Part shown: positions 11,330 through 24,262 of the stretch, one piece after another | How the letters are laid out: the number at the start of each line of letters is the position of its first letter | Position numbering within the stretch: the first letter of the stretch is position 1 | NCBI GenBank assembly: GCA_002102555.1 | Contig: MCFL01000018.1 | Location: 372,001-436,000 of the forward strand | Direction: 5' to 3' | Origin: Catenaria anguillulae PL171 | Taxonomy: Eukaryota > Blastocladiomycota > Blastocladiomycetes > Blastocladiales > Catenariaceae | Length of the DNA stretch: 64,000 nucleotides | Program-made: the position numbers and the translations under genes | The notes under the pieces: generated by a model | The model's input: only the letters and a program-made list of their open reading frames with translations | Told to the model about the DNA's origin: nothing | Database searches by the model: none

Positions 11330-14300
11330 TCAAAGTAACACACACTTGCAATCACAATCGGCGACCGGGCACCTCGTATGCCTCTCAAACCATGCCAAAA
11401 TGTGCCCCGCGTGCCCGCCATGCCTGCACGTCTGGCACCAAGTGAACCACGAATCAAAGCCCGAAAGCGACGCGCCGCTCATGGACCCAGTCAGCGGTGT
11501 CATGGGCGACACGGCGGGCGATGGGCTCATGGGCATGGTCAGGTGCGGCGAGGTGCCCTGGCCGGAAGCGGACTGGTGGCTCGAACGCCGCTGTTCGATC
11601 GGAGCGCCCATAGTGAGGAGGCATAGGAGCACCGCGGGAGGGATTTCCGGCAGTTGGGGCAGGCGTTGGTCTATTGATCAAAGAGGCATCAGGTGAGTAC
11701 AAATCCAGACGGTAAGTCTTCCACAGATGGAGCAGGACAGACCTTCTGCTTGGGCATTGACCCTAACGCCGCGGCATTCAGGGCAACCCGACGCCCTTCG
11801 CGATCCTTGATGCCGGGCAAAAAGACACTTTGCGAAATGCTCTGATTGCAGAAATTGCACCGGGCGTGGACTTGTGGCGCAATGTCAACATTTTCAGGGC
11901 CAGAGACTCGAGCAAGAGCAATGTCGAGGTGGGCACGAACGAAAAACAACTGCTGGTGATCCAAGAAATCACGATACTAGCAAAAACGGAAACCCAGACA
12001 TTGAATGAGTCGATGAGTAACAATGGTGTTTGCGCAACAATGCGACTGCGACGAACCTCATCAACCCACATCATGACCCTGGTATCCTTGAACCTCCTTG
12101 GCACAGCAAACGACATGGCCAGCGCGGCCGTCTGCACGTCTGCCGTCATGTCCACATACCGCTGGAGCAGTTCGACACCCTCGGGCGAGCAGCCCGTCAT
12201 CAAGATCCCGTGCAAGTCGCCGTCGTACACGGCCTGTTCTGTCACACGCTCGACATAGTCGAGCAGCTCGGCGTCGGGAAAGTACCGGAGGGCGACGAGG
12301 AGCCTTTCATGCATTTCAAGGGTCTCAAACACAACCGTGGTCCAATCGTTGGTCGAAAAGTAGGTGAACATGGTGCGCAATTCCGGGCGGGTGAGTTCTT
12401 GTGACAAGCTCCGGCAGAGGTGAATCCAGGCGGGTTGCGGCGACTCGACGTAACCGGCAAGTGCGGCCGAGACCAAGTGAAGCTTTTCATCTGTACACGA
12501 GTTTGCAGTGTCAATATGCCCCTCGGATCTCGGATGGGTACGACCGTTGCATACCTTTCGATGCCAACAAGGCTTGAATCGCCCTGGTCAAATCCGAATG
12601 CAAAAATGCCCACAAGGCCGCCTTCTCGTACTGCCCGGACCGCTCCAACCTCTGCAACTCCACCTCCAACTCGTCCCTTCCCGACCACCCACAAAAACTC
12701 AGTGCCAGCCTGCGCTGCGTGCTCGTGTACACAGTCGAAAATGCGTCTTTGGTTTGCGTCGATGCATTCGCCGTAAGCCCCTGCAACACGCGCTGCACCC
12801 CTAGCCAACTGAAATCCAAGCCGCCGATTTGGACCCGGTTCTGGGCAAGCAACCGCTCCATTCTGGCAATCCACTCCCACAAGAGCCGAAGCCCACTGTC
12901 GCTGCCATCTTGCGCCGTGATGGCTTGATTCACACCCACATTCATCGAGTAACCTGACAAGGCACGGCGCTTCATGACGGTCGTGAGATCCTCCTGCGCC
13001 GTCAAGCCCGGGAGCACATCGGGTGCCTTGAACGTGACCATGGTTCCGCCCGCAATCGCCAGGCTGGCGTTCGGATTCCATGCGGCTTGCGGCGTATTGT
13101 ACAGTGTCACGAGTTCCAAGCGATACTCGCCCGCGACCGTGTTGAGTGCCGCTGCAGACGAAGTGACTGGCCCAGGCGGACTCGCGCCGCCACCAGAATT
13201 ACCTGCGTTGGAAGGGCCACCCGCGGAAGCAGTTGGGCCGGGACCGCCGCCAATCGGCCCCACACCTGCCCCCGGTCCGACGCCGCCCCCGGCTGCTGCT
13301 GCGGCCGCTACGGCCGCACTCAATGATCCTGCCACTCCAGTTCCGCCTTGCTGCTGCCCACCTTGCCCCTGCCCCGTTTGCCCGCCTCCGTACGCTGCGG
13401 GCCGCGACAGCAACACGACCTGACACGCGCCCTTGTCGGTCGGCGGTGCAAAATCAAAGGCGGCCGCCGACGTACTCCCGCAAACACGTGTCCGCAACAC
13501 GCACATGGAGTCGCCGCTGCCCAAGCCCACGGATCCAGCGCCACCGCCACCACCGGCGGCAGCACCCCGACTCCCCAGATCCGAGCCCGTGTCAGCCAGA
13601 GGCACCAGTGGCGTTGTGGGCGCCGGCTGATCAATGAGCTCGTACACCTTGAGGCCGGGCATGTCGCGATACACGACGCCCAGCACACCCGCGCGATTGG
13701 GCGCAAACGCAATGTGAACGATCGACGCGGACGCAGCCCCGGCACCTGCCGCGTCCCTCGCGTCCCTGTTTGCCCCCGCACCTACCCCGGATGCGCCTTT
13801 GCCTGCATCTAAAACCGACGGCGGCGGCACCACCACCACGGGCTCGCCGACCCGTCGTACATCCCATACCTTGACCACGCCGTCCTCTGCATAGGACGCA
13901 AACCGGTGCGCGTTGAACGGGTCGGGCGTCACGCCAAAGACGGCACGCGTCGAGTAGGCGAGCACGGGGCCAGACGCAGAGTCGACGCGCAGGTCAAACA
14001 TGCGCAGGTACTTGAGGCCCATGCCCGCGACAATGTGTCGGTGGTGGTCGCGGAGCCAGGCCAGCGACGAGACGGATTCCGATGAGCCGTACTGGTAGAG
14101 TGGCGTCGACGAGTGAGTGCGGGGCGAGGTGTGTATGGCGGTGCGGTCGGTGCGTTGGCTGCGTGGATGATATCGTGTCATGGGATGTCAGTCGCTTGCA
14201 AGAGAAGAAATCAGGGCGGACACAAATGAAGGAACAACAACAGACCCAGTGAATGAGTATCGGTTGGAATTGGTCATGACGGACGACCCGGGGTACGCCG

Positions 14301-15297
14301 ACGAGCCTGTTCACGCACACAGCATTCACAATCAGAACATCGATGAGGTTAAAGTGAATGGAGAGTGAGTACTTTGATACAACGCCATGTCATCCACAAT
14401 CCCGCTCGAGATCATCATGGACCCAAACCCTTTCGACAAACTGGCACTTGCCCCCAACCCGCTCGTGCGTCTGGGATCTCCTCCGCTGTGATGGCGCGCA
14501 TGCATCGGTGGATTCATTGCCGATGTGCCCAACCCCCTACTATCGCCCGCAAGACCGTCAATGGGCGACGATCCATTGGACCGCGTATGCGCCTCAATGT
14601 CCCAAATCAACAGGCAATGCTCATTGCGCGTCTTTTCGTGGCCTGAAGCAAGCAGTGTCGGGTCGTGATTATTAAAGTCGAGCGAATGGCAGGCGCGCGG
14701 AAACCGAAGCGAGAGCTCGGCGACAATGGACGATGTAAGCGGAGCGTGCGCTGTAGCAGGTGATGAGTGCGGGTGTTGGTGATGGGGATAGTGTCGATGG
14801 TGGGTCGAAGGCGTGTTTCCGGCAGCCGAGGCGAGAGGGCCAAGACCCGAAATGTACGACATGGATCCGTCGGCGGTTGCTGTGCCGTTTGTGGCGAGCG
14901 GAGCAGACACGGACGAGGAAACACCCACTGCCCCCTCCATGCTGTCGAGGACTTGAGCAGCAGACGGCAGGCGGACGAGCGCAATTTTGCCATTGGCCAG
15001 GCCTGCAGAGACAATGTCTGGCGCAGCCGGGTCGGGCGACCAGGCAAGGCATTTCCAGTTCTGGAGGAGCGGATCCGAGAGGGATAGGACGTGGCGGAAC
15101 GAGGCGGACGAGTGGTGGAAGGCGTACAGGCGCACGTCATGTGAGGCGACCAAGACGCGCGGATCATGGCTTTGCCCATGAGCTGTCTCCTGTGTGTGCG
15201 TGTGGAGGTGATGGTGGCCGTGCGGAGACCAGAGCGTGCGACGGGGGCGCGAGACGGACATGACATGAGAAGTATGTATACTGGCATCAATGGTCAA
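11330..15297 (-). CDS. MIOS/SEA4-like WD40-RING subunit of GATOR2/SEACAT
   Basis: Minus-strand exons: 15297 to about 14373; about 14158-12555; 12490-12057; 11976-11743; 11670-11330, about 1180 aa. The N-terminus carries WD40 blades ([13 protein letters not shown] and [10 protein letters not shown] match MIOS). A long Gly/Ala/Ser-rich insert at about 13200-13800 is lineage-specific. The C-terminus has the MIOS zinc ribbon/[15 protein letters not shown]-like, [11 protein letters not shown], then [16 protein letters not shown] and [15 protein letters not shown]2/SEACAT regulates TORC1 in response to amino acids on the vacuole/lysosome. The junction of the first two exons is uncertain. One base appears missing near 11628, between LPRC and LCLLTMGAP, which breaks the zinc domain as sequenced. 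Confidence 0.85.
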
Positions 15298-16101
15298 AAT
15301 GCACAGAGTTGTATGGCCTCATCAAATATGAATGGTACATATCCATTTTCGCATTTGCTTTTTCTTTAGTTTTCCCCTTTCTTCAACCAAATGTTTGTTT
15401 CAATCTCGAGGCGGCTGATCGGACGCGGCCAGGCCCGCATGGTCGATGAGGCGAGGAGCAATCTGAGAGGCACGAAGCAGTGTATGTGTATGCATGAATA
15501 ATATCCTAACAAGTGCGCAGCAACAATCGGCAGCGGAGAGAAGCTCAAACCAACTAAAATAGCGAGAGAACGGAAGACGGGACAAGAAGGTCGAGGGCCG
15601 GCGCACAAAATCACCCCGCCAACGCCCAACATGCACGCAACCAAAAATGGTGGGGAGAGGAAAGAGGCGCGCCGTCAAGATTTTCACACCAGAGGAAGAG
15701 AAAACATGATGGTACGCGATGAGGGAAAGAGTCGTTGGACCGACACAATTGGGTTGCGCTGGCCAAGATTCACAACATGATCGAAAATGGAACAGACGAG
15801 GCAAAACGCTAACGTGACACGAGAAGAGGAGCCAGGTAACGATGGTGCAGACACATGAGACGACAGAGAATGAAGGGTGGGTGGGAGAATAGGACAGAGG
15901 TGGGGACATTGCGGAACATAAAACGAAAGGTAAACAATGAGCAGAAAGAGGAGCGGATGTGGGGTAGGGAGGTAGATCAAGGGTAAGCGGGAAAACGTAC
16001 AAGCACAACGAAAATTTCAGGGCGGGGGGATCGAGAAACGGAAACAAGTGGGAAAAAAAAAGAATCACCAATAGTCCTCCCAAAACCAAAAAAATCCAAA
16101 C
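15298..16101. other. Intergenic/untranslated region
   Basis: About 800 bases between the start of MIOS and the stop of CDC25. The plus strand is purine-rich. Two overlapping minus frames are open but have no domain similarity or sensible start. It probably holds the CDC25 3' UTR and the MIOS promoter. Confidence 0.5.
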
Positions 16102-18872
16102 TCAAATGGGCGACTCGGACCAAGGCATTTTCCGGCTGGCCACTGTCGGCGACTGTACCTGCTGCCTGCGTCTTGCCGCAGCCCCCACCGTGGGCGACTC
16201 CATCTCTTGCATCTCCTCGTCAAGCGGCACAGGCAAGCGCGCCCCAGGCACCACCAACGCCGATGAGGACCTCACCATGCCCGGCAGCATAAACTTGCGA
16301 ACCCCAAACGCCGCAGCCGTTGATGCCGCCGCTGCTGCGCCTGCGCACGGGCTGCACGGACTTGCGGGAATGGCGGGCAACCCGCACATGCCACCGCCAC
16401 CATTGGACTTGTTGCGATTCAAGCTCGGGGCAAACGCATCATTTGAACTCTTGCTTCTCGCAAGCGACAGCCTGCGCTGCGCCACCTCGTGCTTACACAC
16501 GTCGCGAAACTCTTCGTGATCCATGGGAATGTAGGCGCCGTGTGGCGTGCACCGTGACGGCAGCTCGGACCAGAACCGCTTGTACCCACCCTCGAGCACG
16601 TAAATTTCAGGATAGTACACAGCCGGGTACTTTGCCATGTTGACAATGCGATCTTGTGCACGCAAGTGCATGGCCATGGCCGGGGCACGATGTGACGAGA
16701 ACTCGCAGTGGAAAATGATGGCGGTCGTGTGCATGGCGCGCGGCACGTGGTCGCCGCCAGTGAAGAACATGGCGTCCAAGTCCTCAAAGGAATTGACATT
16801 GATCGCGCCGGCAATGTGCCCGCCATCGTACTCAAAGGGGAACCGCACATCAATCACACGAAAGTCGGTCAAGGCACTAAATCGTCCGTCCAAAACATCC
16901 ACAAGCGTTTCCGGTGTGATGCGCCGAATCGAGTCCGACTTGCCCATCTTGGACGGCAGTAGCGGCTCGCCTGCCGGGCGCGGCGCATCGACCGGGTTAC
17001 GGTGTTGCGGGAGCGACGGTGCGTTGTCTGCCGGCAAGGAAAAGGTGAAAGTGTTGCCCGCACCCGCTGCAGCCCGACTGGTCATTGAAAATGTGCCCAC
17101 GCTCTTTGTGCGCCTCACGACTGGGCGGCGAATGCTTGGCGTCATGGCGACCTCCTCCTCCTCCTCCTCGGACGACGACGAAGAATCCGAGTCGTCATCT
17201 CGTTGCTCGCCGTCGCTCTGTGTCCCGCGCCACAGAGTACCAGAAGCGGCAGCGGCAGCGGCCGACATGGGCCGCATTGGCACCGTGCCACTGCGCGTCC
17301 TGGCCATGGCAGCCATGGACGGCGACGCTGCGGGCGACGAAAAGCGTGTGCGCTTCATTGGCCTGCGCGCGCCCAGCGGCGTGTCCGACACTTGCATTGC
17401 ATCGTGTTCATGATCGTCTTGCTCAAAGTACCCTTGGTCGAGTTCCATGGCCGCAGAGTCGTCGTCCGAGAGCGACGGCGGGGCAATGCCAGTGAACGAC
17501 GAACCAACGGAAGAAGAGGCAAACGACGAGCTTGAGCCGGACTGGCGGCCAGTGAGAAAATTGGACGCCGAGTGTGCGCCGCCAAAGGCCGATCCGAAAC
17601 TGGATGTCGAGGCGCTCGACGGCGCGTGAGGCGGGCTTGCGGCAAATGCCATGAAACTGGTGCGCTTGCGCCCGGCCAGCGGCAGCGTGGCCTCGGAGCG
17701 CGACCGGTTGAGCCCGGGACGCTTGGCTGCTGCACCTGTGGCTGCTGTTGTTGCCGACGACGACGAAGACTGGAACAGGCGCTGGTTGAATGACTGAATA
17801 CCAGGAATCCCAAACGTCGAACCGGTAGCAAAGGTGTTCGGTGCTGCTTGCGGCGCGGGACCGGACGGGAGAATTGGCTGTGCCAACAAGGCCGTGTCGA
17901 GCCCGGGGCCGTCCATGAGCATCACGCCACTGTCTGCACCAGGATCCGCATCGTGCCGCAACTGCTGCTGTTCATTGTCCAGCGCAGGTGCTTGCCGCGC
18001 GGCCGCCTTTGGGCGCGGGCGCGGGCATGGTGTCGTCGGGTCGAGCGTCGATGCTGGCGACGGCGCCTCCCCGCTTTCATCTTCATCAGTACACATGCCT
18101 TCATCGTTCTCGACCTCCGACGGGGCGGCAGCTGCAGCGGGTGCGCGCTTCTTGATGCGACGCGCCGGGCACGGCGTTGCGAGCACCGTGGCGTTGAGTT
18201 GTGTGCCGCCAGAGGGTGTCGGCATGGTTTGGTCCATGATGAGGTCGGCATCTGACATGTGCGAGTCCTCGTCAGAGTGCGGGAAGGTAATCGAGTTGGG
18301 CGATCCCGACGGAGACACGGCAATGAATGACAGCGGGTCTGCATCGTCCATGTCCATTGGCGTGTCGTTCGGGTCAGTGCCAAAGGCAACGAGTGGCGAG
18401 GTGCTATCAAAAGGTATGCAAACACACAAATTTCGAATGTGAGAGGGGCGTTCGTTGCCAGACACGGCATGAGGTTCCAAACGTACGAAATGTGACCAGT
18501 GTCGAACATATTCGGAGGTGTATTGCGAATGTTGAGCGAGGCACCAAGGTCATTGGCAAGCAAGGTCATTGGCGTGCCAAGCGGGTTGTTGCTTGAGGAG
18601 GAGTAGAGATGCTGATGGAAAGGATTCGTCGGGCGCTTGCTGTTCAAGGACTGGCCGTTGGCAACCGACTTTGGGCGTGTAAACATGTCGCGCGATTGTT
18701 GAGGCACAGTCTGAGACTGAGACTGGGTCGCCACCGGGGGATATTGTTCCTTGAGATCGTAGAGCTGTTGGCTGTTCTCTTGGTGCTGTTGCCCTTGCTG
18801 GCCACCAAACGCAAGGGCAAAGATAGGAGTGGTGGTTGCCGCAATTGTCGTGGTGGCGATGGGTGGTGACAA
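16102..18872 (-). CDS. CDC25: M-phase inducer phosphatase CDC25
   Basis: Complement of 16102-18403 and 18487-18872, joined in phase as DTGHIS-TSPLV, giving 895 aa. The rhodanese-type catalytic domain lies at about residues 620-760: FRVIDVRFPFEYDGGHI (CH2A-like motif), then HCEFSSHRAP (CX5R loop, Cys about 693), then YPEIYVLEGGYKRF. The long N-terminus is Ser/Thr/Pro-rich with many SP/TP sites, as expected for regulation by cyclin-dependent and checkpoint kinases. It dephosphorylates the inhibitory Tyr/Thr of CDK1 to trigger mitosis. His in place of Glu before the catalytic Arg also occurs, to my recollection, in other fungal members, so I do not treat it as defective. No frame break was seen across 2.7 kb. 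Confidence 0.95.
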
Positions 18873-20690
18873 GAGAGTGTGGAGCGACTGATGACGAGTC
18901 GCAGTAGAGGTGGAAGCAGGTGCACAGTCAGAGCCAGAGGCGTGTCTATTGAATCAAGAATGGAAAATTGCACAGTGTTAGATAAAGAATGCGGGCCAGC
19001 ATCAAGTGTCTTGACTATGCAAGAAAAGGGACGACATCGAATGGGAACTGCGCAGATCACCTCGAACAACTTGAGACGCGTTCTCACACTGCTCGAAGCC
19101 GTTCCTCCCGTCGTCCTCATTTGCACTTCCGACAGTCGTATGGCAAGAGCTTACGGTCGGTGCCATGGACATCGGGAAAAGGCCGGCAGCAGAATTCAAG
19201 TACAATCTGCGGCACGCCCACCCGCATTGATGCCGCCCACCCCGCCGGAGAAAATCTGGGAACTGAGGTTGTGCAAAAACAAGAGGCGGACAACATACGC
19301 AATGAACTTGGAGTCAGCAGACGTCATGACGGAATTGAGGGAATGTAAGGATGCGGTGCGAATGCCAATGCTGTAGATGCATGCGAGACAGGGGTCAGAT
19401 TAAGGATGGGAGCAGCGGTATGGGCGGCCGGGTTGGTCGGACAACCAAAATCCAGACGCAGACGACGAAACAAGACATACCAAAAGAAGTGCAGGAAGGC
19501 GGACGAGGTCGTGGATCGGGGATGGCGAGTATCCAACACCAGCAAGTAGGGTGCATGCGGTGGTTGAGGGGATGAGGAGCGGTTGTACAAAGGGAGATCA
19601 AGGGTAAGGTCGTCGCCGGCGTCGTCAGACAGCCGGTCCAAGGAGACGGGGGAGGGTATGAGATGATCACGGATCAAGGGCAGCAGACGTCAAGTCGATC
19701 GGATTGGGACCAAGGGTGAGGGGTCGGCCGGTCAATAATGTATGAGAGTTACGGAGAGAAACGCAAAACTGATCAAGTCGACCAAGAAGGGAAGGTTGTG
19801 GTGGTGGTGTTGGTCGCCGTTTGGTTTGACGAGAGGCGAGACGAGGACTTGCGGGCGATACGGTGATGGGATCGGCGGCCAAAACCCGCAAAAATCGCAA
19901 GCAAAAGGCGAAATCAAAAGATGGCGGGTGCGGCGGTATCAAGAGACCGTGACGGCGGGCTGAAGGCTGAGGCTTTGCGGACTGATGATGAGCGAACAAT
20001 TGACAGTCCGGTACTGGATGGATACTGGGTGTGGTGGGGGTCGTCTCACGTCGAAGGAAGGAACTGGAGTTGAATGAAGATTTGGCGATCTGACTGCAAA
20101 TTTCGTTGCGCTCATGAGTTGTTCCTGTCTGCTTTCTTCGTCCTCTGGCCAGGCCACTCTTGCATCGACGTAAACAGGCCCATGGCAACGACGGATCCGC
20201 GGTGAGGTTGGATCGACGGACGTCCAGGGAAGGGAGCCAAGGGCGGGCCAAGATAGTAACGTTGCGGCGTGAATGAATCCGCGTACTCACATTGGTAACA
20301 CCAGAGGTACAGATGTAGCCACTTTGGGCAGAATCCCCATGGCCGAGCTGTCCGTCAATGTCCTGAAAGCCGAACGTGCGTCGAACGGACTGCAATTGAA
20401 CAGCCGAGAGACGAGTGTTGGTTGTGTTGGTCTGCTGGATGTGAAGTGCGATCAGTGAGTCACATCTGGCTGCACACCTGCCGTCGACGACGCACCTGTG
20501 GCCAAGCCTGGATGTACGTGCACGACGGCAGTAATACGTACATCGCCTTCCGGGGTATGCGTGGCAGCAGGCTGGCAGTCCATCCTACGTAGCGCCAACA
20601 AGACTTTGGCTCGACCAATGGATCGAACCAGGCAACGAAAAACATGTTTGGACTATACACACTACTATAATCAATGACGCACAAGGACAC
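18873..20690. other. Intergenic region upstream of CDC25
   Basis: About 1.8 kb. A 242-codon minus frame at 19667-20395 and several shorter frames are open, but their composition is Pro/Ser/Thr/Arg-rich with no recognisable domain. I take this as CDC25 5' UTR/promoter plus spacer and see no supported gene. Confidence 0.45.
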
Positions 20691-21815
20691 CTACTCATCA
20701 GCCTCCTCATCGTCTCCACCGCTCGCATCCTCCTCTTCGCCAGCTCCTTGCCCCTCGGCCTCCGAAAGTCCGCTACTGACGGCACGATTGCCTCGTTGCC
20801 CCTCCTCGCCCTCCTCGGCCTTCTCCTTTGGACCAACCAACGTCGGCCACCTATCCTCACCAAACTCGACCCTCAGCTTGCGATACTCGTCCAACGGAAC
20901 CTGATGCGGCATCTTCAACGTCGGTACTCGCGGGTAAAACACGCCCACATGGCCCAAACTCATTGGCGCCTCCACAAGCCACTGTGGGTTGTTTTCCAGC
21001 TCGACGTTCAAGTGCACCAAATCGCCATTGATGCCCGCACACACATCAAACACTTTGCCGTCCGATGTGGTGCATGTGCAATGACGGCGTGGGAAAAAAC
21101 TGAAACTGGCCCGAATCGGCCGCGTGCTTGTGGCCGCCCACACGCCGGCGCTTGCGTGCCTCGTGCCTGGCCTTTTTGGACTTGCCTTCCTTTGGGCGAG
21201 CGGCAATGTTGGCCTTGGCAGTATCGGTAAAGGCCACCGAAGTCACGGTGAGCGACGGGTCTGTGGACAGGTGAGTGTAGAGCGAGTGCAGGGGTGAGAG
21301 CGACATGGTGCACAATCTGTTGAGACGATAGCGAAACGGAGGGTTAGTACAAGCGAGAGAGTACACATGGGTTGCCGAGACGGAGGCATTAAGCATACGA
21401 GTTGCGGGCTTGTAGGATGAGCATGTCGTTGTGCAAGTCTAGGCCTTCGGCCGATTTGTCTGCATTGAGGTTAACAACAGCAGCCGAGAAAGACGTGAGT
21501 TGGGATCGCTCGCTGTGAGCATGTGCATAAGGAAGCCAGTAAACAAAACATACGGATGTAGAAGAAGGGCTCATAGCACCGCTGTGCCCAGGTCCAGTCC
21601 GGGTGGACGGCGTAGTTTTGGGCAGCCATAGGGCGGTACTGAGCAGGGTCATAGTCCGGCAGCGGGGCCGTAACAGTGTGGGAGCGGGCAGGCCAAGATG
21701 GTGCTTCTGCCGGAGACTCGGTCGGTGTGGAGGCAGCAGGCGCCGACATGACGGTGGTGTCGAGGGGAATGGGGTGAATCAGAGTTTGGGCTTGGCCAAG
21801 GACGTTGCGATGCAT
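20691..21815 (-). CDS. ABITRAM/Simiate (FAM206) family protein
   Basis: Minus-strand exons 21815-21554, 21459-21399 and 21316-20691; splicing yields PFFYIHKSAEGLDLHNDMLI and then ARNSLCTMSLSPLHSL. The middle matches the family pattern of a conserved hydrophobic/ILQ block followed by LCT(V)SL. The C-terminal half (SDGKVFDVCAGINGDLVHLN, then HVGVFYPR) matches the hammerhead-like core of Simiate. The tail is acidic. In mammals the protein sits in nuclear speckles and binds actin; its fungal role is unknown. The frame changes between about 21080 and 21140 with no room for an intron, equivalent to one extra base. Only 235 bases separate its start from the divergent histidinol-phosphatase gene. Confidence 0.68.
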
Positions 21816-22050
21816 GGGCTGAGATTATGAATCTGTTTCGGTCCATGGAATTCTCTAAAGACACATTCGATAACTGGGCACATGTGGTTAGGTACTGGCC
21901 CAAGTTGCGTGCACGTGATGGCGTGAGACATGACTGGGCATACCTAGAGACATGTAAGGCATTATCTATGTTCTCTCTCGAGTCTGACGAATGACCCCCG
22001 TGTGCCACGATACATGCATGACTGCCCCCCCCCCGAGGTAAGCAACCACC

Positions 22051-23060
22051 ATGCCCTTCTCACAGCACTCGCACTCTGGCCAGTTCTGCCGCCACGGCTC
22101 GGGCATCCTCGAGGACGTTGTGCTCGCGGCCATTGACCGAGGCATGGTTGCCTACGCCTTGACTGAGCACGTCCCGCGGTACTCGCCAGAGTTCCGGTAC
22201 CCGGAAGAGGTTCGCTCACCTCAAACTCGACTACTTTGCTTGGTCCATGATGCGTTTTCTTAAGTTGCTGGTGCCGTTCATTTTGGGTAACAGAGTGACA
22301 TGTCTGTTGCTGACCTCGAGTCGCAATTTTCTGCCTTCCTGGCCGAAGCCCGGCGGCTGCAGGTCAAGTACGCTTCACAAATCGACCTGATTGTTGGCTG
22401 CGAAACGGAATTCGTTACCCGCGACGACACCTTGGCCATGCTATCGTCACTCCCCGCCAATCCGCCCTTTCTCTTGACTGTCGGGTCAGTCCACCACTTG
22501 CACACGACGCCCATCGACTTTTCCTTTGACCTGTACACGCAGCGCTCAACAAACACTTCAACAAGTCACCGCTTGCCATGTACACTGCCTACTTTGACGC
22601 GCAGTTTGCCATGCTCGAGCTCGTGCAGCCCAAAGTCGTTGGCCACTTTGATCTCATCGGCATCTTTGCCACGCAAGCCGGAATCCAGCACGTCGACCTT
22701 GTCATGCACCTGTGGGACTCGCACGTCAAGCGCAACCTTGACTGGATCGCGGCACACGGCGCGCTCGTGGAAATCAATTCGCGCGCTTGGAAAAAGGGCG
22801 TGCCTGGGTATCCCCATGTGGCCATAGCAAAGCGGATCAAGAACGAGTATGGCGAGCGTGTCAGATTTACCTTGTCGGACGATGCGCATGCGCCAGGTGA
22901 TGTGGGCATGGGGTATGTGGAGCAGGTGAGGCGGTATATCGAGCAAGGCGTTGGGCTGGCCGAATTGTATTATTGGAGCGGGAGTGGCGAGATCAAGCGG
23001 GTCGAGGTGCCGGGTGAAGATGGCGGGGTCTGGCAGCAGTTTTTTGATCCATCAAAGTAA
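22051..23060 (+). CDS. HIS2: Histidinol-phosphatase (PHP family)
   Basis: Exons 22051-22209 and 22294-23060, about 309 aa. The PHP metal motifs are visible: HSHSGQFC at the N-terminus, TEHVPR, VGSVHH, GHFDLI and a C-terminal LSDDAHAP. It hydrolyses histidinol phosphate in histidine biosynthesis and is the fungal HIS2 type. The start ATG is immediately followed by the family N-terminus PFSQHSHSG. The frame breaks at 22542: the sequence reads LYTQ in one frame and ALNKHFNKSP in the next, as if one G of a GG pair were lost. Both flanking frames are highly conserved, so this looks like a sequencing error. It shares a 235-base divergent promoter region with the ABITRAM-like gene. Confidence 0.9.
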
Positions 23061-23328
23061 ATAACTTTTGGACCAGTGCATACTCAACTTGCCCCTCTAA
23101 CTGTTTTCGTTTGATTTTCGCGATGCCTGTGCCTTTCTGTCGTTTCCAGCGCGTGGCAGGTCCTTGTGCATTTGCTAAAGTAAATCATTGAATGGAACAT
23201 GACCATGTTTTACATTCATGACCTGGAACCAAGCATAAGATCAATGATGCAAGCAAATGGGAACAGGACAAGATGGGAAGGAATCACGCCTTCGGCCCGA
23301 TGACAAACCAAATGCAGCAAGTAAGGAA

Positions 23329-23979
23329 TCACGCCTTCTTGGACGTCTTTCTTGACAAGACAAAAACGGTTGTGACCTCGGCCAACACCTCGCCCCGCTC
23401 GCCACCCTGGCGAATCTGAGCAACCACGGGCACGCGGACTTCGGCTCCGGCATCCAACCCCTTGACATCCCTGGCGGGCGTGTCGACTTGCGCCACGGCA
23501 ACCACATACCCCCTGGCCTTTTTGAAATACTTGCAATTTAATTCTGTTGGAATTGCACGTTGTGTCTTCTCGTCGAGCGTGCCCAAAAACGCCAATCCAC
23601 CGGCCGTTTCGCCCAGCAGCGCCAGCTCGGCTGCGTGAATGGACCGGTACGGGTTGCGCAGCGATCGGTGTTCGCGCACGCCCACGGAGGCGCGGCCAAA
23701 GTCGTAAGATAGGATGTGGACGCGGCCAGTGTTTGAAAAAGGGTTGGCCAGGTGGACGAGCTTGGTGAACCACCAGCGGCGCAGCCAGGATGGTAGGGCA
23801 GAGAGCGATTTCCAGGTGACGAGCGGAGACGGGTCGCGGAGGACACGGCGAAGGTACAGGCCCAGCGCGCCTGCTAGGAGCGCCGTGGTGGCGATGGCGG
23901 GGCGGGCGAGCGGGTGGGCAAAGACGGCCGAGGCGGCGGCGTTGAAGGAAGGCAAGCTTAGGGCAGACATTACTGGCAT
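23329..23979 (-). CDS. DUF4442 hotdog-fold (thioesterase-like) protein with N-terminal membrane segment
   Basis: A single-exon gene of about 216 aa, extendable to 24084 if an upstream Met is used. A hydrophobic stretch near the N-terminus (AIATTALLAGALGLYL) may anchor it. The body WWFTKLVHLANPFSNTG, then RSIHAAELALLGETAGG, then YFKKARGYV is the DUF4442 pattern, a relative of PaaI/acyl-CoA thioesterases. Substrate is unknown. It is transcribed away from the proteasome alpha5 gene, with under 300 bases between the start codons. Confidence 0.75.
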   Translation of the reverse strand: MPVMSALSLPSFNAAASAVFAHPLARPAIATTALLAGALGLYLRRVLRDPSPLVTWKSLSALPSWLRRWWFTKLVHLANPFSNTGRVHILSYDFGRASVGVREHRSLRNPYRSIHAAELALLGETAGGLAFLGTLDEKTQRAIPTELNCKYFKKARGYVVAVAQVDTPARDVKGLDAGAEVRVPVVAQIRQGGERGEVLAEVTTVFVLSRKTSKKA

Positions 23980-24262
23980 TTGATGATCATTGTCATAAAT
24001 CGGATAGACTGGGCCAATGATGGGTTGGTGAAGGACTGACGGCCGGACGAGGATCCAGACTGCTGCATGGGATTTGGAGGCCAAAGGCGGATCGGATGCA
24101 TGGTGCGCTGATCCATCATTGGCAAAAAAATTTTACGTCCAAGTCACCCACTCAATGTGAATGACGCGATCACTCCAACAAATTGAAAGGATATTGGCCC
24201 ATGCATCCGTCCACACGCCCTGCCACTCCGCCTCCTCAACCTCCCGCAACCCCACGCCTGCC

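Noticed and set aside
12511-14181. Plus-strand frames inside the Gly/Ala-rich MIOS insert
   Set aside because: They are mirror images of the low-complexity minus-strand coding sequence and have no independent features.
16690-16720. Inactive CDC25 because His precedes the catalytic Arg (HCEFSSHR)
   Set aside because: Cys and Arg of CX5R are intact, and His at this position occurs, to my recollection, in other fungal CDC25 proteins.
19667-20395. 242-codon minus open frame upstream of CDC25
   Set aside because: Pro/Ser/Thr/Arg-rich composition, no domain and no supported splice partner; probably chance openness in GC-rich DNA.
23979-24084. Longer N-terminus of the DUF4442 protein
   Set aside because: The added 35 residues lack family similarity and run towards the divergent proteasome promoter; a Met at 23979 is preferred.
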